Source of the DNA: Phytoactinopolyspora halotolerans
GTDB taxonomy: Bacteria > Actinomycetota > Actinomycetes > Jiangellales > Jiangellaceae
Assembly (NCBI RefSeq): GCF_010550675.1
Contig: NZ_JAAGOA010000009.1
Span: 186,001-250,000, forward strand
Reading direction: 5' to 3'
DNA: 64,000 nt
The notes under the pieces are model-generated. The model was not told where the DNA came from, searched no databases, and saw only the letters and a program-made list of their open reading frames with translations. Of the stretch, positions 44,011 through 53,049 are shown one piece after another (position 1 is the stretch's first letter; each line of letters begins with the position of its first letter). The translations under genes and the position numbers were made by a program.

Positions 44011-45042
44011 GTGCTCGACATCAGCCTGCTCACGTGGGCGCTGACGATCGGACTGATCGTCGTCCTGCTTGCGGTCGATCTGATCATGGCGGCCGCCAGG
44101 CCGCACCGGGTCAGGTTCCCCGAGGCCACCGCGTGGTCGGTCTTCTACATCCTGGTCGCCGTGCTCTTCGGCGTCTGGTTCACGGTTCAGTACGGCGGAG
44201 ACTTCGGCACGGAGTACTTCACCGGCTACATCGTCGAGAAGAGCCTCTCGGTCGACAACCTCTTCGTCTTCGTGATCATCATGACGACGTTCGCCGTGCC
44301 GGAGGAGCACCAGCACATGGTGCTCACCTTCGGCATCATGCTGGCGCTGATCATGCGAGCGATCTTCATCGCCCTCGGCGCGACCTTGATCTCGCTCTTC
44401 TCCTTCATGTTCCTGCTGTTCGGACTGCTGCTGATCTATACCGCCGTACAGTTGTTCCGGCATCGCGACGAGGATCCGGACATCGAAGACAACGCCGTGG
44501 TCAAGGCGGCGCGGCGGGTCCTGCCGGTGACTCGCGAGTACGTCGGAGGCAAGCTCGTCACCCGGATAGACGGCCGCCGGATGGTCACGCCGCTGATGAT
44601 CGTCCTGCTCGCCATCGGCAGCGTCGACCTGCTGTTCGCACTCGACTCCATTCCTGCGGTGTTCGGCATCACCCAGGAGACCTACATCGTCTTCACCGCC
44701 AACGCCTTCGCGCTGCTCGGTCTGCGGGCGCTGTACTTCTTGGTCAAGGGCCTCTTGGACCGCCTCGTCTACCTGTCGGTCGGGCTCGCCTTGATCCTGG
44801 CGTTCATCGGAGCCAAGCTGATCCTGCACTGGGCACACGTCGATATCGACGACCGGATCCCCGAGGTGGCCACGGAACTCAGCCTCGTCGTCATCGTGGT
44901 CGTTCTGGCCATCGTCACCGTGGCGAGCCTCATCAAGACCAAGCGTGATCCGGAGGCGAAGGCCCACCCCGGCTCGCTGCGAGCTCACCGCACGACGATC
45001 GGCACAAACGACAGCGACGAGCCACAGGACGAGCAGAGCTGA
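44011..45042 (+). CDS. TerC-family integral membrane protein
   Basis: A 343-residue membrane protein with about eight TM segments, starting at GTG with GGAGG 5 nt upstream. TerC hallmarks: EKSLSVDNLFVFVIIMTTFA and LLFALDSIPAVFGITQET, the acidic residues inside the membrane that are thought to bind metal. This family is linked to manganese export and tellurite resistance. Follows the TetR gene by 26 bp and could be co-transcribed with it. Confidence 0.92.
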   Translation: MLDISLLTWALTIGLIVVLLAVDLIMAAARPHRVRFPEATAWSVFYILVAVLFGVWFTVQYGGDFGTEYFTGYIVEKSLSVDNLFVFVIIMTTFAVPEEHQHMVLTFGIMLALIMRAIFIALGATLISLFSFMFLLFGLLLIYTAVQLFRHRDEDPDIEDNAVVKAARRVLPVTREYVGGKLVTRIDGRRMVTPLMIVLLAIGSVDLLFALDSIPAVFGITQETYIVFTANAFALLGLRALYFLVKGLLDRLVYLSVGLALILAFIGAKLILHWAHVDIDDRIPEVATELSLVVIVVVLAIVTVASLIKTKRDPEAKAHPGSLRAHRTTIGTNDSDEPQDEQS

Positions 45043-45047
45043 GCCCT

Positions 45048-46289
45048 TCAGCTCGCCGGAGCGACGTCCTCCACATCGCGTATGCGCCGGAGTGCGCGAT
45101 AGACCGGTAGGGGCGCGAGCATGATCATCGCCGCGGCCACCCACAACGTGCCGCGCGTCCCGACGACCTCACCCAGGACGCCGCCGAACAGCGCACCGAG
45201 CGGGAAGGCCGCCATGATGATGACGCGCATGGTCGCGTTCACCCGACCCAGCATCTGGTCCGGGCACACCCGCTGGCGCAGACTCAGGCTGCCTATGGCG
45301 TAGACGATCTGGCCGAACTCGCCGGCCGCCATGCCGACGAAGAGCAACACGACAAGCCACCCTGGCTGCGCCAGCGGCATGACCAGCCCGACCGGTCCGG
45401 TCGCGGCCAGGACCAGCCAGAGAATCCGAGCGGAACCGACCCGCCGGGCCAGCCGTGGTGTGCACGCCGCACCGACCATGGCGAATACGGCGCCGAGCGC
45501 AACCACGACACCGATCGCGGTCGGTGACAGATGGAGCGTTCTGGACATGAAGATGAAGGTCACGGCGGAGGCGATCGCGAAGGCGAGGTTGCTCACGGCG
45601 CTGGTGAACGCCATGGCCGACAACACCGGATGCCGGCCGACGTAGCGCAGACCTTCACCGACCTCGTGCCGCAGTCGGACACCGGAGGTGGGCTTTTCGA
45701 CGGGCCGCTCCCGGCCACGGATCGCCGCCAACGACGCGGCGGAGATCGCGAACGTGAACGCCTGGATCAGCACGACGTGTGCGGCACCGATCAGCGCGAC
45801 CAGCCAACCGCCGAGTCCCGGTCCGACGATCTGCCCGGAGGCGCGGATCGTCTCCAGGGCCGAGTTGCCGGCCAACACGTGGTCCTTGCCGACCACCGAC
45901 GGCAGGTAACTCTGGTAGCCGATGTCGAAGAAGACCCTGGCGACGCCGCTCAACAGCGACACCACCACAAGCTGAGTGATGGTCAGCGCATCGAAGGCGG
46001 CGGCGAGCGGAATGCTGCACAGCAGGGCAGCCCGGATCAGGTCGCTGGCGATCAGGACGGGACGGCGATGCACACGATCGAGCCAAGCCCCGGCGGGCAG
46101 CCCGATCAGGGCGAACGCGAGTGTGGCCGAAGCCGTCACCAGTCCGAGCTCCAGCGGCGAGGCGTCGAGGGTCAGCACCGCGAGCAGTGGGATGGCGACA
46201 CCGCTGATCTGGGCACCGAACTGGCTGGTGGTCTGCCCTAGAAGCAGGAGTCGAAAGTCGTAGCGGGCGAAGAGCGAGTCACCGGGCAC
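45048..46289 (-). CDS. MFS transporter (EntS-like MFS_3 type)
   Basis: A 413-residue transporter with 12 predicted TM segments, starting at GTG 46289 with CGGAGG 6 nt upstream; an in-frame start at 46367 is possible. The N-terminus FARYDFRLLLLGQTTSQFGA and the loop PAGAWLDRVHRRPVLIASDL are typical of the MFS_3 group (EntS-like exporters, macrolide pumps). Substrate unknown. Ends 5 bp from the stop of TerC, convergent without a visible terminator. Confidence 0.88.
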   Translation of the reverse strand: MPGDSLFARYDFRLLLLGQTTSQFGAQISGVAIPLLAVLTLDASPLELGLVTASATLAFALIGLPAGAWLDRVHRRPVLIASDLIRAALLCSIPLAAAFDALTITQLVVVSLLSGVARVFFDIGYQSYLPSVVGKDHVLAGNSALETIRASGQIVGPGLGGWLVALIGAAHVVLIQAFTFAISAASLAAIRGRERPVEKPTSGVRLRHEVGEGLRYVGRHPVLSAMAFTSAVSNLAFAIASAVTFIFMSRTLHLSPTAIGVVVALGAVFAMVGAACTPRLARRVGSARILWLVLAATGPVGLVMPLAQPGWLVVLLFVGMAAGEFGQIVYAIGSLSLRQRVCPDQMLGRVNATMRVIIMAAFPLGALFGGVLGEVVGTRGTLWVAAAMIMLAPLPVYRALRRIRDVEDVAPAS

Positions 46290-46429
46290 GGTGAACCTCC
46301 GTTGAGCTGGTTGCGGGCGGAAACCCCGCCCGTCAGCTCCGAAGGCGTCGCTACGGGGGGTCGACATTACCGACCCGGCCCCGCTTGGTCAATCCGTGCA
46401 GAGTGCGCAGAGTGGACGCACATGGATCG

Positions 46430-46480
46430 TTGACAACCTTACGTTGTACGGTTACCTTACGACGTACGACTTACGTTGTA
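46430..46480 (+). promoter_or_regulatory. Promoter with repeated operator motif before the reductase gene
   Basis: TTGACA (46430-46435) and TACCTT (46453-46458) are spaced by 17 bp. Overlapping them is a near-repeat: TTACGTTGTA at 46439-46448 and again at 46471-46480, and TTACGACGTA at 46457-46466. Such a repeat over the -10 is a typical repressor site; the regulator is not obvious among the neighbours. Confidence 0.6.
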
Positions 46481-46501
46481 TGGCTGACAGGAGCCGGAGT
46501 G

Positions 46502-47488
46502 ATGAAGGCATTCGTATTGTCCTCCTATGGGCCCCCAGACGCGTTCCGGCTGGCCGATGTCGAGATGCCCGTGCCCGGCGACCATGAGGTTCTTGTCAAG
46601 ATCCGGGCGACATCTGTCCAGCCATACGACTGGCACCACATGCGAGGCGAGCCCTACGTCGCACGCCTGATGCCGGGCACGCTCGGACTGCGTCGGCCGA
46701 AGATCCGCATCCTGGGTGCGGACATCGCCGGACACGTCGAGGCGGTCGGTCCCCGTGTGACGGAGTTCCGCCCGGGCGACCAGGTGTTCGCGCTGCTCAA
46801 GCAGGGCGGCTTCGCCGAGTATGTCAGCGTCCCCGAGCACGAACTCGCGCCCATGCCCCGGAACCTGTCGTTCGAACAGGCCGCCGCCGTGCCGCTGGCT
46901 GCGAACACGGCGTTGCTAGGGCTGCGGGACCAGGGACGCATCCAGCCCGGACAGTCGGTGCTGATCAACGGCGCCTCCGGCGGCGTCGGCACGTTCGCCG
47001 TACAGATCGCCCAGGCGTTCGGCGCCAAGGTGACCGGCGTCTGCAGCACCCGCAACATCGATGTGGTGAAGTCGCTCGGTGCGGACGACATCGTCGACTA
47101 CACGACGACGGACTTCACCCGGACCGGGCGGCGCTATGATCTCCTGCTTGACATCGCCGGCGGCCATTCGGCTCGCGCATGCCGGCGGGTGTTGGACCGC
47201 ACGGGCAGCCTTGTACTCGTCGGCGGTCCGGCCGGCCGGTGGGTGCAGCCGGTCGGACACATATTCTCCATGCTCGCCGTCGCTCCGTTCGCGTCGCAAC
47301 GCATGCTCGTGACCATGGTGGACCGGTGTAAGGAGAACAAGCGGAACCTGGCCACCCTGACCGAGCTCATCGAGGACGGCCAGGTCACCCCCATGATCGA
47401 CCGTCAGTATTCGTTCGACGAGATCCCTGCGGCAGTCGCGTACCAAGAACAAGGTCACGCTGCCGGGAAGGTCGTCGTCACCGTATGA
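46502..47488 (+). CDS. Medium-chain dehydrogenase/reductase (quinone-oxidoreductase type)
   Basis: A 328-residue NADPH-dependent reductase. The N-terminal GroES-like domain (MKAFVLSSYGPPDAFRLADV, ADIAGHVEAVGPRVTEFRPG) is followed by the nucleotide-binding motif VLINGASGGVGTFAVQIAQA. The catalytic-zinc residues of alcohol dehydrogenases are absent. Similar enzymes reduce alkenes of quinones or enones. Start ATG 46502 with a GGAG-type site. A strong regulated promoter lies upstream. Ends 32 bp from the convergent FN3-type gene. Confidence 0.9.
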   Translation: MKAFVLSSYGPPDAFRLADVEMPVPGDHEVLVKIRATSVQPYDWHHMRGEPYVARLMPGTLGLRRPKIRILGADIAGHVEAVGPRVTEFRPGDQVFALLKQGGFAEYVSVPEHELAPMPRNLSFEQAAAVPLAANTALLGLRDQGRIQPGQSVLINGASGGVGTFAVQIAQAFGAKVTGVCSTRNIDVVKSLGADDIVDYTTTDFTRTGRRYDLLLDIAGGHSARACRRVLDRTGSLVLVGGPAGRWVQPVGHIFSMLAVAPFASQRMLVTMVDRCKENKRNLATLTELIEDGQVTPMIDRQYSFDEIPAAVAYQEQGHAAGKVVVTV

Positions 47489-47520
47489 CCTCAGGCGCCG
47501 TCACACACAACGCCCTGGCG

Positions 47521-48390
47521 CTAGCCGGCGGCCCGGGCGAACACCCCGATCGCGTCATAGGCGATCCAGGACCCGTCATCCTTGAACAGCTCGAGTGTGT
47601 TCTCTCCGTCGGCGAGGAGCCCAGCCGGCAAGGTGCGCTCAATGTAGGACGGCTTCAGCGGGGACCCCGGAACGGTGCTGTCGCCCTGAGTCGAGCCCTT
47701 CGTGGCACCGCCGTCGAACGTCAACCGGTCGACCTCCGTGCCGTTGACGGTGAGGACGGCCGAGCCGGGTATCGTCGCGTGGCTGTCGATCAGCCATAGC
47801 GCAAGATCCACGTCGTCAGTGGGTACCTCTGCGAGATCGAAGCGCAGCCGGAACAGGTGGTCGCGCCGTCCGGCCCACGAATCAGCCGGGCCCGGCTGCA
47901 GATAACTCCACCCGGTGCCGGCCTGATCGGTGCCGTACCGGAAGTCCACGCCGTCCGGAAACGTCGCGTTGTACTGCGCGTAGCCGTCCGGCGAGAGGGC
48001 GAACTCCAGACCCTTGCCGTCGAACTCACCGACGACGGCCAGCGGCGTGCCGGAGACGCTGACCGACTCCACGCTGCTGATGGTGACCGGGGCCGAGGGC
48101 CGGCTGCGGGAGCCGGCCGCGTCGACGGTGACGACGCGGTACACCCACTGCTCGGATGCGCCGCCGAGACCACGGTGCTCGAAATACGGGTAGACCGTCT
48201 TGGCCAGCAACGTATCCGGCTCCACGTCGACGTCGTCGGCGCCGCGCACGCCGTAGACGGCGTAGTGATCGACGACGGTCTCCCACGGTACCGGCGTCCA
48301 ATCGAGGACGATGCGGGCCAGTTCGCCTTCGCCGTCGAGTCCGGTGATGGCTGGCACCTTGGCGGCGGTGGTCACGCTCATCCTCCTCAT
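47521..48390 (-). CDS. FN3-type protein with a polysaccharide-lyase-like jelly-roll domain
   Basis: A 289-residue protein whose ATG overlaps the PhoD stop (ATGA). An N-terminal fibronectin-III-like domain (about 10-100, IVLDWTPVPWETVVDHYAVY, WVYRVVTVDAAGSRSRPSAP) is followed by a beta-sandwich that resembles the C-terminal carbohydrate-binding domain of rhamnogalacturonan lyases (RLRFDLAEVPTDDVDLALWL, LPAGLLADGENTLELFKDDG). No signal peptide is visible in the chosen start, which is unexpected because its partner is exported; it may be carried out with PhoD or start differently. Likely binds a carbohydrate near the phosphatase. Confidence 0.7.
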   Translation of the reverse strand: MRRMSVTTAAKVPAITGLDGEGELARIVLDWTPVPWETVVDHYAVYGVRGADDVDVEPDTLLAKTVYPYFEHRGLGGASEQWVYRVVTVDAAGSRSRPSAPVTISSVESVSVSGTPLAVVGEFDGKGLEFALSPDGYAQYNATFPDGVDFRYGTDQAGTGWSYLQPGPADSWAGRRDHLFRLRFDLAEVPTDDVDLALWLIDSHATIPGSAVLTVNGTEVDRLTFDGGATKGSTQGDSTVPGSPLKPSYIERTLPAGLLADGENTLELFKDDGSWIAYDAIGVFARAAG

Positions 48391-49940
48391 CCCTGCTTCT
48401 CGAGTCCGGGCGTTCCGGCCCGGGTGACGAACCGCGCGACCGTCTCCAACGGTGCGTCCGCGTCCGCTCTGATCCATTGCACGATCTTGAACTCAGAGGT
48501 GAGCTCCTCCGGTGTCATCCGGCAGTGGACGTATCCGCGCCGGCCGTCGTAGAGCTTCACGTACGGATGCTGGATCCAGTCCGGCGTGTATCGATCCGTC
48601 GGCGAGCCGTCGCCGTCGGACGCGATCGACGAGCAGATCAGCTCCACCCCCACCGTCGATGACGACGGATCGGCGAAGTCCGCCTTCAGTTCGGCGGCGA
48701 CGTGCCGGTGAATGTCGCCGGTGAGCACCACCGGGTTAGTGGACTGCTGCATGGCGTCGATCAGCCTCCGCCGCGCGGCGGGATACCCGTCCCACTGGTC
48801 GGTGCGGTCCTCGGTGATGGCCGCGACCGTGACGCCGTTCACGCACACGTTCCACGTCGCCGGGGAACCGATCATCCCGTCGTAGAGCCACTGTTCCTGC
48901 TCCGGCCCGAGCATGGTGCGTCGCTCGTCGTACTGGTCGTCGGTGTCGGCCGGCGGAGCGTCCCGGTACTGGCGGGTGTCGAGGATGTTGAACCGCGCGA
49001 GCGAGCCCGCGTCGAACCGTCGGTACAGCGCCGCGTCGGGCCCGTCCGGCAGCGTCGACAGTGACAGCGGCAGGTTCTCGTAGAACGCGCGGTAGGCGAC
49101 GGCGCGCAGATGGACGAAATGCTCTGGACTGACCCCGTACCGGGATCCGTCCGCGCCGTAGTTGTTCTGCACCTCGTGGTCGTCCCACGTCACGATCCAC
49201 GGTGCGAGCGCGTGCACGGCCTGCAGGTGCGGGTCGCTCTTGAACAGCGCGTAGCGCAGCCGGTACTGCTCCAGCGTCTCGATCTCGACGGCGTGTTCGG
49301 GGGTCACCGTCGCGCCCTGCCGCCAGAGGTTGGCGTCGGTGATTCCGTACTCGTAGATGTAGTCGCCGACGAAGAAGACCGCGTCGAGCTCCTCGGCGGC
49401 CATGTGCCTGTAGGCACCGAAATGCCCGTGGTACCAGGCCTGGCAGGATGCCGTCGCGAACGAGAACGACGCTGCCAGTTCGCCGCGTGCCGGCAGGGTC
49501 TTCGTCCGCCCGACCGGGCTGACCTGGCGCCCGGCCGTGAACCGGTAGAAGTACTCCCGTCCCGGTTGCAGGCCGTCGACGTGCGGGTGCACCGCGTGCG
49601 CCAGTTCGGGCGAAGCCACGACGGTCCCCCGACGGACGACGCGTCGGAAGCTCTCATCGGTCGCGACCTCCCAGCGCACCGGGACCGGTCGCAGCGGCAT
49701 CCCGCCATGCCCGTCCGGGGCCAGCGGTTCCGGGGCGAGCCTCGTCCACAGCACGACACTGCGCGCACCCGGCTCTCCCGAGGCGACGCCCAGGCCGAAC
49801 ACCCCGTCGGGGACGTTCACGGACTCGTCCGCGGCCGCTTCCGGCGCCGCGATGCCCAGCGCGATGGCGGCGGAGCTCACTCCGCTGAGCTGAAGGAACG
49901 TACGTCGATCCAGAATCGGTGCTGCACGTCGCTGCGCCAT
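48387..49940 (-). CDS. phoD: Alkaline phosphatase PhoD, Tat-exported
   Basis: A 517-residue secreted phosphodiesterase/phosphomonoesterase. The signal peptide has a twin-arginine motif (LDRRTFLQLSGVSSAA) and is followed by the PhoD N-terminal domain (FGLGVASGEPGARSVVLWTR) and the metallophosphatase core: ATASCQAWYHG, FFVGDYIYEYG, VTWDDHEVQNNYG and VVLTGDIHRHVAAEL hold the metal ligands. Length is normal for the family. ATG 49940 has a close GGAGG site. Coupled to a downstream FN3-type protein. Likely releases phosphate from phosphodiesters or teichoic acid outside the cell; a Pho box was not identified. Confidence 0.93.
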   Translation of the reverse strand: MAQRRAAPILDRRTFLQLSGVSSAAIALGIAAPEAAADESVNVPDGVFGLGVASGEPGARSVVLWTRLAPEPLAPDGHGGMPLRPVPVRWEVATDESFRRVVRRGTVVASPELAHAVHPHVDGLQPGREYFYRFTAGRQVSPVGRTKTLPARGELAASFSFATASCQAWYHGHFGAYRHMAAEELDAVFFVGDYIYEYGITDANLWRQGATVTPEHAVEIETLEQYRLRYALFKSDPHLQAVHALAPWIVTWDDHEVQNNYGADGSRYGVSPEHFVHLRAVAYRAFYENLPLSLSTLPDGPDAALYRRFDAGSLARFNILDTRQYRDAPPADTDDQYDERRTMLGPEQEQWLYDGMIGSPATWNVCVNGVTVAAITEDRTDQWDGYPAARRRLIDAMQQSTNPVVLTGDIHRHVAAELKADFADPSSSTVGVELICSSIASDGDGSPTDRYTPDWIQHPYVKLYDGRRGYVHCRMTPEELTSEFKIVQWIRADADAPLETVARFVTRAGTPGLEKQG

Positions 49941-50054
49941 GGGCCTCCGTTCATCGGGTCTGCACGCATACGTTGCTCGACGCACATGGACAGTGATCGA
50001 CAACGAGTCGAAGTGTAGACCTTTGGTCTATGTCTGAACAGAGAACGCGGCGGT

Positions 50055-50600
50055 TCAGGACACGGCCGAGCGATTCGGGGACACGGTCAAGTGGTACAGG
50101 TTGCACAGGTGGCCGTAGACCGTCGCCTGCTTCCAATAGGCGAAGCCGAGCTTGCGCGCGACGTTCTGGGAGGGCACATTCAACGGATCGATGATCGCCA
50201 GCAGCTCACCGTCGTACGTTCCGGACGCTTTCGCGAGTACCGCTCGCCCGGCCTCAGTCGCGTAGCCGTTGCCGCGAGCCTCAGGCACGAGCCGGTAGCC
50301 GAACTCGAGCCACCGCTCACCCTCGAAGTCGATCCAATCGACACCTGAGTATCCGATGATGGTTCCAGTCGCCCGTTCGATCAACGGCTGCTTTGCGAAG
50401 GGCCAACGCCGCCCGTTTGCGAGCATCCTGTCGAAACGCGTATGCGCCTGCTCGTCCGACAAGACGCCGGACGAGAACACCATGAAATCCTGGCGGCGGA
50501 ACAGCTCGACGAAGCGGTCCCGATCCGACTCGGTGGGCAACCGGATCGTGAGGCGTGATGTCACGACGACACCGTCACCGCTTCCGTCATCACTGGCCAC
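50055..50600 (-). CDS. GNAT N-acetyltransferase (RimJ/RimL-like)
   Basis: A 181-residue acetyltransferase. The fold begins with SRLTIRLPTESDRDRFVELF, and the acetyl-CoA loop is FGYRLVPEARGNGYATEAGR; PLNVPSQNVARKLGFAYWKQ near the end is the usual alpha4/beta7 signature. GTG 50600 is the longest start; GTG 50564 (VTSRLTIRL) is equally plausible. Substrate unknown, single gene. Confidence 0.85.
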   Translation of the reverse strand: MASDDGSGDGVVVTSRLTIRLPTESDRDRFVELFRRQDFMVFSSGVLSDEQAHTRFDRMLANGRRWPFAKQPLIERATGTIIGYSGVDWIDFEGERWLEFGYRLVPEARGNGYATEAGRAVLAKASGTYDGELLAIIDPLNVPSQNVARKLGFAYWKQATVYGHLCNLYHLTVSPNRSAVS

Positions 50601-50655
50601 AGCACGAGGTCATCATGCGTCACGCCTCGGCTGCAACCCGTTATCCGGCGCATGA

Positions 50656-50699
50656 TCGTCGAGGATCGGGCCGGCGATCTCCGGCCCGATCCTCGACGA
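50656..50699 (-). terminator. Strong terminator hairpin after the PRC-barrel gene
   Basis: TCGTCGAGGATCGGGCCGG and its exact complement form a 19-bp perfect stem with a 6-base loop (CGATCT). It lies 21 bp after the stop at 50720 and 56 bp before the next minus-strand start. Confidence 0.8.
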
Positions 50700-50719
50700 C
50701 GTGCGACGCGAACTCCTCG

Positions 50720-51139
50720 CTACCGGTTGTACGGAAACGGCGGGTAGATGTAGCCGGGCACCCAGAACGGTGAATACCCGTAGTGGCTGTAGATGTCCTC
50801 GTAATAGCTCGGCTCCTGGATAAGGCTCGGATCATACGCAGGAGCCTCGGCGACCTCCGTCCGGTCCCGATTCACATGGACCACGCCGTCCTCGACCTTC
50901 TCGACGGCGTCGACCGGGATGAGCTGTTTGTCCTGCCCGATGCCGAGAAATCCCCCGGTGCCCACCTCGAGGAAGCGGACCCGCCGTTCCTCCGGATCGA
51001 TGACCAGGTCTTCCACGTCGCCGATCTCTTGTCCGACTCGATCCACCACACTGTGGCCCCGGACGTCATCGGCCTCGCTGGCAGGCATCAGATCCGTGTC
51101 TTCGAGCCGAACCAATACCGCTTGCCGATCGGTTGCCAT
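50720..51139 (-). CDS. PRC-barrel domain protein
   Basis: A 139-residue protein. The PRC-barrel is in about residues 25-90 (GHSVVDRVGQEIGDVEDLVI, VRFLEVGTGGFLGIGQDKQL, PVDAVEKVEDGVVHVNRDRT) and the tail is rich in Tyr, Pro and Phe (YSHYGYSPFWVPGYIYPPFP). Start ATG 51139 with AAGGAGG. Such proteins occur in actinomycetes in stress-related loci; the role is unknown. Confidence 0.82.
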   Translation of the reverse strand: MATDRQAVLVRLEDTDLMPASEADDVRGHSVVDRVGQEIGDVEDLVIDPEERRVRFLEVGTGGFLGIGQDKQLIPVDAVEKVEDGVVHVNRDRTEVAEAPAYDPSLIQEPSYYEDIYSHYGYSPFWVPGYIYPPFPYNR

Positions 51140-51243
51140 GAGCCCTCCTTTCCGAGGTTCTACCAAGGTCCTTTACCCGCGGCGTATGACGCCTAACGGC
51201 GAACCCATACCGGCGCCGGCGCTGGTGGCGTAGCGTTCCCAGG

Positions 51244-51615
51244 ATGCTGGGTCTCCTACTGATGACAAGGCGTTTCCTCGCGGCGTTCCGCGCCGCGTGG
51301 CGGGACAGAAGCTTCCGTGGTGTCACCGCCAGTATCGTTGTCTTGGTTGTGAGCGCAACGGTCTTCTACAGCCTGACCGAAGGCTGGTCGGTGCTGGACA
51401 GCCTGTACTTCTCCGTAGTGACCGGCCTGACGATCGGCTACGGGGACCTCGCGCCGGAACAGGCGGTCTCGAAGGTCTTCACCATGATCTACGCGCTACT
51501 GTCGGTCGGCCTGTTCGTCACATTCGGCACGACGCTGGCGCGAGCGGTCATATCCGGTCGCGGCAGGCCGGGGCGCACCCGACATCACAAGGACGACGGT
51601 TCGCCGACAGCTTGA
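51244..51615 (+). CDS. Two-TM potassium channel
   Basis: A 123-residue ion channel subunit: TM1 (GVTASIVVLVVSATVFYSLT), pore helix and selectivity filter (FSVVTGLTIGYGDLAP), TM2 (FTMIYALLSVGLFVTFGTTL) and a short basic tail. The filter TIGYGD is the canonical potassium signature, and no regulatory RCK domain follows. Start ATG 51244; an ATG at 51262 is an alternative. Confidence 0.9.
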   Translation: MLGLLLMTRRFLAAFRAAWRDRSFRGVTASIVVLVVSATVFYSLTEGWSVLDSLYFSVVTGLTIGYGDLAPEQAVSKVFTMIYALLSVGLFVTFGTTLARAVISGRGRPGRTRHHKDDGSPTA

Positions 51616-51661
51616 CCTGCGGCTCTCCCGATATGCGCAACCTTTCTCCAACCTGGTTGCC

Positions 51662-52663
51662 GTGCCCGCGACCCTGCTGAAGGATGGCCACATCGATGAA
51701 ACGTTCTATTCGCATATCATCACGGCCCGCATGGAGAGTTCACGTACGATGGCGTATCACCACCCACTGGCATATCTCCTGGGTCTGGAGGGCATCGCAC
51801 TGCTCCGTGCGTTCGCCGGCGAGTACGGCCGGGAGTTCACCGAGGCTCGATTCGCCGAGGTGCGCGCCCTGCTGGACGCGGCGGATCGGTTCGGTCCCGG
51901 CGCGACCGTCCAATCGGTCAGCATCCAGGAGGGATACCGGAACTGGGCGGACTCGTACGATCAGCCGGGCAATCAGCTGATCGAGCTCGAGCAGTCCATC
52001 GTGTGGGACATCCTCGACGGGTTACCCGTCGGCACCGCCGCTGACGTCGGCTGCGGCACCGGACGCCACGCCGCCCGTCTGGCCTCCCTCGGCCACCGCG
52101 TGATCGGCGTCGATACCTCCGCGGATATGCTCGTCAAGGCGCGCGCCAAGGTCCCGGCGGGCGAGTTCTACCAAGCCGACCTTCATCGACTGCCTCTACC
52201 GGATCGCCACGTCGACGTCCTCGTGTGTGCCCTTGCGCTGGCGCATGTCCCCGACCTCGCCACCGCCATGAAGGAGTTCGTCCGGGTGCTGCGGCCCGGT
52301 GGGCACCTTGTCATCTCCGATCCGCGCGGACTGATCGGCGATATCGACATGCCGCTGCTGAAGGCCGGGCCGAATGGCGATCCCGGATTCGTGCCGAACC
52401 GGAGCCGACTGGCCAGCGACTACCTCTCCGCCGCGCTCCCGCTCGGTCTCCGGCTCCGCCGTTGCGAGGAGCCACGCCGTCCCGCTCCATTCGTCGGTGC
52501 GGACGGTCGACCGCCGCACGCCACCGGGCCAGTACCCGACCACGTGCCCGGCGGGCCGCCCAACATCTGGGCGCTACACCCGTGGTGTGTCGACGCCGTC
52601 AACGCCGCCTACCGGGACACCCCGGCCGCCATCGTCTGCCACTTCGAACTCGGCGATGGGTGA
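51662..52663 (+). CDS. Class I SAM methyltransferase
   Basis: A 333-residue methyltransferase with motif I TAADVGCGTGRHAARLASLG, motif II VIGVDTSADMLVKA and the post-I motif CALALAHVPDLATAMKEF plus RVLRPGGHLVISDPRG, as in Methyltransf_11 proteins. The N-terminal 90 residues are an extra helical domain. Start GTG 51662 is weak; ATG 51731 is an alternative. Substrate unknown. It runs convergently into the next gene with 2 bp between stops. Confidence 0.85.
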   Translation: MPATLLKDGHIDETFYSHIITARMESSRTMAYHHPLAYLLGLEGIALLRAFAGEYGREFTEARFAEVRALLDAADRFGPGATVQSVSIQEGYRNWADSYDQPGNQLIELEQSIVWDILDGLPVGTAADVGCGTGRHAARLASLGHRVIGVDTSADMLVKARAKVPAGEFYQADLHRLPLPDRHVDVLVCALALAHVPDLATAMKEFVRVLRPGGHLVISDPRGLIGDIDMPLLKAGPNGDPGFVPNRSRLASDYLSAALPLGLRLRRCEEPRRPAPFVGADGRPPHATGPVPDHVPGGPPNIWALHPWCVDAVNAAYRDTPAAIVCHFELGDG

Positions 52664-52665
52664 GC

Positions 52666-53016
52666 TCACAGAGGTAGCCGGTCACCGTGCGACTCGACCA
52701 GCTCGGGCGGCGCCGTCAGGCGCCACGCCTCGAACAGCAGCTCCGCCAGCTCGTCGGCGTCGATGCCGGCGAGGTGGACGACCACCCAGCCGAACTGACC
52801 GGCCGTGAACTGGATCTCGAAGACGTCCGGACGTTCCGCCACCAGCGCGAGCTGCTCCTCGAGGGGCTGCTTCAAGCCGACCGTCTGGGTCGCCTCCCAC
52901 AGATACCCGAAGCTCCTGTCCCGCACCTTGAAGGTCGTGTAGTTCGGCGACACGACGCTGTGCACCTCGGGCAGCCGATCGATCATCTCCAGGAACGCAT
53001 CGCTGGTCACGGTCAT
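52666..53016 (-). CDS. MmcQ/YjbR family protein
   Basis: A 116-residue protein of the MmcQ/YjbR fold (FLEMIDRLPEVHSVVSPNYT, DVFEIQFTAGQFGWVVVHLA, ADELAELLFEAWRLTAPPEL). The family has a double-wing DNA-binding-like fold; its role is not established. Complete in length. Confidence 0.85.
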   Translation of the reverse strand: MTVTSDAFLEMIDRLPEVHSVVSPNYTTFKVRDRSFGYLWEATQTVGLKQPLEEQLALVAERPDVFEIQFTAGQFGWVVVHLAGIDADELAELLFEAWRLTAPPELVESHGDRLPL

Positions 53017-53049
53017 GACGACATCGAACCACAGGTCCGCGCGAGCCCG

